Positions 5,201 through 9,094 of a stretch of 9,094 bases of DNA are shown here, piece by piece (position 1 is the stretch's first letter; every line of letters starts with the position of its first letter). The notes below the pieces were generated by a model that did not search any database, was not told the origin of the DNA, and worked only from the letters and a program-made list of their open reading frames with translations. The translations under genes and the position numbers were made by a program. The stretch is from positions 8,305 to 17,398 of the forward strand of contig MIBD01000182.1 in the NCBI GenBank assembly GCA_001829395.1, in the 5' to 3' direction. The DNA is from Spirochaetes bacterium GWF1_49_6. GTDB lineage: Bacteria; Spirochaetota; Brevinematia; Brevinematales; GWF1-51-8.

Positions 5201-7638
5201 TATTCGCCCCGGATTCGGAGAAACATAGTCAATTCGTTGCCGGCCTTATTATATTTCACTTTGTCCATCATCTTACTGATCATAAATACGCCGCGCCCGG
5301 ACGGTTTCAGCATATTCTCCTTTGCCAGAGGGTTGGGGACGTCTTTCAGGATAAACCCGGCGCCTTCGTCGCGTACCTTGAATACGGCGAGATTATTCAC
5401 GAGCCGGTAGAAAAGGTTGACGCGCTTTTGGACATTATAGGTATTCCCATGCTCGACCGCGTTAATCATCGCCTCATAGAGCGCGGTATAGATTTTCCAC
5501 TTATCGTCGTCGCCGAGCCGGAGGTGACGCTCGATCTCGTACATGACCCGCACGATCGCGATATCGATCTCCATGACGTTACTGGGGATGGACAGGAGTT
5601 TCTTGTACTGCCATTCCTTGTTCAGCAGGATGAGGAGCATACTGACATCGTCGTCGGTGAACTGGGTCGAATTTTTCACGACGTTGAGGTAGATCTGCGG
5701 GAGGATTTCACGGGTCTGCATCCCGATACTTTCTTTAAATATCCCCTTCAGGTGCTCGATGCTGAGGGATATTCGTTCCTTTTTAAAGTTCAGCAGCCCG
5801 TCGGTATAGAATAGCATCTTACAGTTCGCGGGCAGTTTTACCTTCTGGACAGCGTCCTCGAGCGCGAGGTTTTTAAAGCTGCCGAGGGGATAGCTCACTC
5901 CCTGTGAGAGGATGGTGATTTCCTTAGTGACGTCGTCGTGTATGAGCGGGAACGGGTGACCGCAGTTGATGTATTCCATTGAGTGGTTATGCGTATCGAT
6001 GATGCCGTAGAACAGGGTAATGAAATGGTCTTCCGGCATCACTTTGACCAGTCCCGTGTTCAGGTAATGCATCATCTCGTGAATCTTGTGGGGATCTTTC
6101 GGCGCGAATTCGACGAGTATCTTCAGCATCGCTGTGATGAGCGACGAGGATACGCCATGCCCGGAAACGTCGGCGATAATAATACCGACATGGATTTCGT
6201 CGATGGGGATGATATCGTAGAAGTCCCCGCCGAGCTGGGACGACGGCTTATAGAAGTTATGAAAACGGACGCCGGCGGTATAGAGGGTGGGTATCGCGAG
6301 GATATGTTCCTGCACCATCCGCGCGGTCTTGAGTTCTTCCTCTAATAGTTTGTTTTTCTCGGAGAGCTGGGAATAGAGCGCGTTCTCGAGCGATACGTCC
6401 TGGAATACCGCCTCAATATACTCCTCCTCCCCGAGGAATATTTTACGGAGATTGGCCGAGAACACGCGTTCCCCGTACTCCGAGAGAGTCTTGATCTTGA
6501 TATACAGCGATTCCTTCTTTTCTATCTCGATCGCCATCTTCTTGTAGTCGTCCTTACTGAGGTCGAAAAATTCGTCGATATCCCGTCCCTGCACCTTGTT
6601 AAACTCGGCGTACCCGAGGGAGAACAGGAAGTTGTCGTTGACGAAGTAAATCACGCCCTTCTTGTTCATTATGACGAGGCCGACGGGGAGTTTCTTGATC
6701 AGCATACGGTAACGGTTTTCCGATACCTCGAGCTTTTTATAGAGAAGGTACTGGATGGATTCGTCGATGATGGTGAACACGAAGCCCTTGACATTCCCCT
6801 CGTTGCCGAAGCTGGGGAAACCCTGTATTTTCAGGTTTTTCTTATTATGCACGATATCCTTCTCGAAACGGTTTCCCTGCAGAATACTCTGGAAGACGGC
6901 GCTCTCGATAATCTCCTTCATATTACTGATACTGTCGGGGAATAGTTCGGAGAACTTCGTATTCATTGAGATTAGCTTTCCCTCGAGATCGGTGATACCC
7001 ATCGCAACCGGGCCCTTGTAATACACGTTATCGAGGAATTCGAAGTCCTGTTTATGCTGAAGGGAGAAATAGTTCAGATAGAGGGAAATAATCATCTGGT
7101 TCTTGATAAACCCGATGGCCTGCGAGGAGATAGGAAAATGGGATTTCTTACGGAAGAAGACCACCATGCAAAAAATTGAATTCATCAACGATAGTGAAAT
7201 GAGATGCGCTTCGGCGGAAAGTTCGCCCGGATGAGTACGGTCGCCGGTATAGACGGTGAATAACGGGTTATCCGCCTCGAGATCGAAATGCTCGTCGTCG
7301 GGATAGGAGAGATAGCGTTCGATAGTCGAACGTACCTTAGCCTGCTCGACGAGTGTATTTTCGGGATAGAGCGTAACTTTTTGGGAGTCGTAGCGAAGAA
7401 GTTTTACCTCTACCACAGAGGGAAATTCCTTCAGGGAATCCATCAGGAAGGAAATAGTCTTGGTGGTATTCAGGAGGGAAGGCAGAGAAGAATAATAATT
7501 CGATATACCGGTAACTGCCCTCGAATAGTCCTTTGGAACGGAGTGGATTTTTTTTCTAAGGATTAGAAATGTTATAATGGTAGAAAGACTAGCCCCTATG
7601 ATTAAGGCGACTACTCCGACTATTATATGAGAAGCCAT
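5200..7638 (-). CDS. Membrane-anchored PAS sensor with SpoIIE-type phosphatase and RsbW-type kinase domains
   Basis: This 812-residue protein carries both enzymes of a partner-switching system. Visible parts: a transmembrane helix (about 5-27); a divergent GAF-like region (about 45-195); PAS 1 (about 204-293) and PAS 2 (about 308-418, LPVGLVIMNKKGVIYFVNDN); and a coiled linker (425-448, EKNKLLEEELKTARMVQEHI). The PP2C/SpoIIE phosphatase (about 452-675) keeps metal-ligand positions in GGDFYD (Asp472), ADVSGHG (Asp490), YTDG (Asp613) and TDDD (662-664). The C-terminal HATPase_c domain (about 684-810) is of SpoIIAB/RsbW type, with N-box E722-x3-N726-x3-H730, G1 box DEGAG (757-761) and G2 box SGRGVFMI (780-787). 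The phosphatase should dephosphorylate, and the kinase phosphorylate, a STAS protein; one is encoded just upstream. Known phosphatase-kinase fusions such as HsbR, CrsR and SypE carry receiver domains; here PAS/GAF sensing replaces that. GGAGG lies 10 bases before the ATG, a long spacing. The gene overlaps rsmH by one base. Confidence 0.93.
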   Translation of the reverse strand: MASHIIVGVVALIIGASLSTIITFLILRKKIHSVPKDYSRAVTGISNYYSSLPSLLNTTKTISFLMDSLKEFPSVVEVKLLRYDSQKVTLYPENTLVEQAKVRSTIERYLSYPDDEHFDLEADNPLFTVYTGDRTHPGELSAEAHLISLSLMNSIFCMVVFFRKKSHFPISSQAIGFIKNQMIISLYLNYFSLQHKQDFEFLDNVYYKGPVAMGITDLEGKLISMNTKFSELFPDSISNMKEIIESAVFQSILQGNRFEKDIVHNKKNLKIQGFPSFGNEGNVKGFVFTIIDESIQYLLYKKLEVSENRYRMLIKKLPVGLVIMNKKGVIYFVNDNFLFSLGYAEFNKVQGRDIDEFFDLSKDDYKKMAIEIEKKESLYIKIKTLSEYGERVFSANLRKIFLGEEEYIEAVFQDVSLENALYSQLSEKNKLLEEELKTARMVQEHILAIPTLYTAGVRFHNFYKPSSQLGGDFYDIIPIDEIHVGIIIADVSGHGVSSSLITAMLKILVEFAPKDPHKIHEMMHYLNTGLVKVMPEDHFITLFYGIIDTHNHSMEYINCGHPFPLIHDDVTKEITILSQGVSYPLGSFKNLALEDAVQKVKLPANCKMLFYTDGLLNFKKERISLSIEHLKGIFKESIGMQTREILPQIYLNVVKNSTQFTDDDVSMLLILLNKEWQYKKLLSIPSNVMEIDIAIVRVMYEIERHLRLGDDDKWKIYTALYEAMINAVEHGNTYNVQKRVNLFYRLVNNLAVFKVRDEGAGFILKDVPNPLAKENMLKPSGRGVFMISKMMDKVKYNKAGNELTMFLRIRGE

Positions 7639-7691
7639 TTCACTTCCGCCTCCAATTTCTCCCCCCGATACGGTCCCAACCCGCTAACTAT

Positions 7692-8018
7692 TTATTCCAT
7701 ACTCTCAAGAGTGTCATAAATAGGGAAAAACTCGTTCAGACGGAAAGTGATGAATAATTCCTTTATATCCTTATTCAGACTGACTATAAAGATTTTACCG
7801 CCGAGGTCGTCCAATCTTTTATACGCAAGAAGAAGTTTACCGATACCGGAACTCCCGATAAACGCGACGTCGGAAAAATCGATAATGATTTCTTTCTTTC
7901 CGTCGTCGATCAGGTTTGTCAGCACTTCCTTAAATTCGCGCGCTGCGGGGTCGGTCACCAGATTTTCTTTGATCTTTAATAATGCCTTGCCTTTATACTC
8001 TGAAGATTCATACTTCAT
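7692..8018 (-). CDS. STAS-domain anti-sigma factor antagonist (SpoIIAA/RsbV type)
   Basis: This single STAS domain has 108 residues from the chosen start. The fold is visible as strand ALLKIKENLV, helix AAREFKEVLTNLIDDG, strand KEIIIDFSDVAFI, the phosphorylation loop GSSGIGKLLLAYKRL, strand GKIFIVSLN and a final helix/strand. In SpoIIAA the second Ser of D-S-S-G is phosphorylated; the matching residue here is Ser57 in G-S-S-G (Ser59 if counted from 8024). The usual Asp before the Ser pair is Gly. Unphosphorylated, such a protein binds its kinase and frees the kinase's target; phosphorylated, it lets go. The next gene, 53 bases downstream, encodes the matching phosphatase and kinase on one chain, so they form a pair. 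The ATG at 8018 has GGAGG at six bases, while the one at 8024 directly abuts it. The target controlled by the pair is not in the window. Confidence 0.93.
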   Translation of the reverse strand: MKYESSEYKGKALLKIKENLVTDPAAREFKEVLTNLIDDGKKEIIIDFSDVAFIGSSGIGKLLLAYKRLDDLGGKIFIVSLNKDIKELFITFRLNEFFPIYDTLESME

Positions 8019-8024
8019 TATCAT

Positions 8025-8029
8025 CCTCC
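8025..8029 (-). promoter_or_regulatory. Ribosome binding site deciding the STAS gene start
   Basis: GGAGG on the minus strand directly abuts the ATG at 8024 but is six bases from the ATG at 8018, so the protein most likely begins MKYESSEYKG. Confidence 0.7.
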
Positions 8030-8047
8030 GAATTACTGAATTTATTC

Positions 8048-8076
8048 ATTGTAATACAAAAAATAAATAATATCAA
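8048..8076 (-). promoter_or_regulatory. Sigma-70-type promoter of the STAS/phosphatase-kinase/rsmH/ftsL operon
   Basis: On the minus strand TTGATA (8076-8071) and TACAAT (8053-8048) are 17 bases apart, each differing from consensus at one position. The start would be near 8041, giving a leader of about 22 bases that contains the GGAGG site. It is the best promoter in the divergent gap and the only good one found upstream of the operon. Confidence 0.65.
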
Positions 8077-8085
8077 CCAATTTCG

Positions 8086-8096
8086 TCAAACTTTGA
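8086..8096. promoter_or_regulatory. Short palindrome upstream of the operon promoter
   Basis: TCAAA and TTTGA flank a single C, forming an 11-base perfect palindrome nine bases upstream of the -35 box of the STAS operon promoter and inside the divergent gap. It could be a regulator site, but it is short and AT-rich, so chance is a real possibility. Confidence 0.25.
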
Positions 8097-8175
8097 ATTA
8101 AATATGAAAACCGGATTGCCCACGGAATTTATCGGATATGACAATTGCTCATAATAATATAACACACTTTAACAA

Positions 8176-8210
8176 TTCTCCCCGATTAGGGACGGTAAAC
8201 TTGGGGAGGA
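8176..8210 (+). promoter_or_regulatory. Predicted hairpin covering the comM ribosome binding site
   Basis: TTCTCCCC (8176-8183) can pair with GGGGAGGA (8203-8210) in an eight-base stem containing one G-U pair and a 19-base loop. The 3' arm includes the whole Shine-Dalgarno sequence GGAGG (8205-8209), which lies six bases before the ATG at 8216. If formed in the mRNA it would limit ribosome access. No known riboswitch class was recognised in the leader. The plus-strand promoter was not identified with confidence. Confidence 0.4.
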
Positions 8211-8215
8211 ATAGG

Positions 8216-9094
8216 ATGACCCGCTTATTATCCGGTACGTTTATCGGGATGGAAAGTATCATTATCGAAATCGAGGTGGATATATCCGCGAAGGTCAAGT
8301 CGTTCGATATGGTGGGGCTTCCCGGACAGGCGGTGAAGGAGTCGATGAAACGGGTCGAATCCGCGATAGTGAACTCGGGGTTTCATTTCCCCGGTAAACG
8401 GATAGTGGTCAATCTCGCCCCGGCGGCTATTCCTAAAATGGGGGCGCTGTTCGATCTGCCGATAGCGTTGGGAATCCTGAACGACGGCATGGATCTGGGA
8501 GAGGTGGGGTCGTTCCTGATTATCGGCGAACTATCGCTGGACGGGGAACTGCGCAGAGTACCGGGGGCGCTTCCGGTCGCGGTGAAGGCGAAACAGGTCG
8601 GAGTGATGAAGATACTTTGCCCCGCGGAGAACGCCCGGGAGATGGCGGTAATCGACGGGCTTGAGATATACCCGGTAAATACACTGAAGCAGGCGGTCGA
8701 TTTTCTGACAGGCAAGGAGAAACTTCTCCCGTTCGGCAGACCAGTCCGCTGCGAGCGCGCGGAGACGCCCGGCGGGTTGGATATGAGCGATATTCGCGGG
8801 CAGGAAGCCGCCAAACGCGCGGTGGAGATCGCGGCCGCCGGGGGACACAATATAATTATGATCGGCCCGCCCGGCACCGGGAAAACGATGCTCGCGAAGC
8901 GGATTCCGACAATCCTGCCGGGCATGGATATGGAGGAGTCGATCGAGACGACGATGGTTTACAGTGTGGCGGGAAAGACCGACAGCGAGAACTGGCTGGT
9001 GAGCACGCGTCCGTTCCGCGCGCCCCATCATACCGCATCGGACGTCTCTATTATCGGCGGGGGGCGTTTCCCTAAGCCCGGCGAGGTCAGTTTG
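8216..9094 (+). CDS. comM: YifB/ComM family Mg-chelatase-like AAA+ ATPase, N-terminal part (runs off right edge)
   Basis: The frame is open from ATG 8216 to the window end, giving 293 codons; ComM proteins are usually about 500 residues, so roughly 200 are missing. The N-terminal ChlI/Lon-S5-like domain is complete: FDMVGLPGQAVKESMKRVES (30-49), INSG-type FHFPGKRIVVNLAPAAIPKM (56-75), FDLPIALGIL and GELSLDGELRRVPGALP (104-120). The AAA+ domain begins at DIRGQEAAKRAVEIAAAGGH (192-211), with Walker A GPPGTGKT (217-224) and the family marker RPFRAPHHTASDVSIIGGG (265-283). The Walker B and zinc-binding parts lie beyond the edge. ComM is a hexameric helicase that promotes branch migration during natural transformation; homologues also occur in bacteria not known to be competent. 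The start is supported by GGAGG at six bases. The gene is divergent from the STAS operon. Confidence 0.95.
   Translation, partial: MTRLLSGTFIGMESIIIEIEVDISAKVKSFDMVGLPGQAVKESMKRVESAIVNSGFHFPGKRIVVNLAPAAIPKMGALFDLPIALGILNDGMDLGEVGSFLIIGELSLDGELRRVPGALPVAVKAKQVGVMKILCPAENAREMAVIDGLEIYPVNTLKQAVDFLTGKEKLLPFGRPVRCERAETPGGLDMSDIRGQEAAKRAVEIAAAGGHNIIMIGPPGTGKTMLAKRIPTILPGMDMEESIETTMVYSVAGKTDSENWLVSTRPFRAPHHTASDVSIIGGGRFPKPGEVSL

Noticed and set aside
5188..5814. Open frame of 208 codons on the plus strand
   Set aside because: It is a shadow of the phosphatase-kinase gene over its HATPase and PP2C parts, with no signal for translation.
8130..8175. Candidate plus-strand promoters for comM (for example TTGCTC with TTTAAC, or ATGACA with TATAAC)
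   Set aside because: Each has a poor hexamer match or a wrong spacer (14 bases for the ATGACA/TATAAC pair), so none is better than expected in AT-rich DNA.
8383..8925. Open frame of 180 codons on the minus strand
   Set aside because: It is antisense to comM, which has unmistakable family motifs.

Overview
The window looks like chromosomal DNA of a Gram-negative-type bacterium with about 50% GC. It carries a Sec lipoprotein with a lipobox, a PEGA-TPR envelope protein, an RsmH-FtsL pair and a SpoIIE-phosphatase/STAS partner-switching module. This mix, together with an ankyrin-repeat lipoprotein, would fit a spirochaete or a similar deep lineage. That is a guess from gene style only; there is no rRNA or other firm marker in the window.

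Layout: (1) Positions 1-593, plus strand: the C-terminal part of a GNAT acetyltransferase cut by the window edge, then a short HicB-like protein that stops where the usual C-terminal DNA-binding domain should begin. (2) Positions 594-2301, plus strand: a near-consensus promoter (658-685) drives a two-gene envelope unit, a three-helix membrane protein with an extracytoplasmic domain and an ankyrin-repeat lipoprotein. (3) Positions 2350-3882, minus strand: a PEGA/TPR envelope protein followed by a small ArsR-type repressor. The repressor has its own consensus promoter, whose -35 box contains the stop codon of the upstream gene and whose -10 box lies in an inverted repeat. (4) Positions 3958-8018, minus strand: a tight operon reading STAS anti-sigma antagonist, then an 812-residue membrane-anchored protein joining GAF-like/PAS/PAS sensing, a SpoIIE-type PP2C phosphatase and an RsbW-type kinase, then rsmH, then ftsL. 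The phosphatase-kinase gene and rsmH overlap by one base (TAATG), and rsmH and ftsL are separated by one base. (5) Positions 8216-9094, plus strand and divergent from the operon: the first 293 codons of comM/yifB, with its ribosome binding site inside a predicted hairpin.

How the genes may work together: the fused phosphatase-kinase is a self-contained switch that could both phosphorylate and dephosphorylate the STAS protein encoded just upstream. Its operon also makes an rRNA methyltransferase and a divisome protein, so a signalling switch is co-expressed with ribosome maturation and division genes. No sigma factor, mraZ or ftsI is visible, so the output of the switch is not known from this window. 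No tRNA, rRNA, CRISPR array, insertion sequence or phage gene was found. No gene-free stretch exceeds 300 bases; the longest is 8019-8215.
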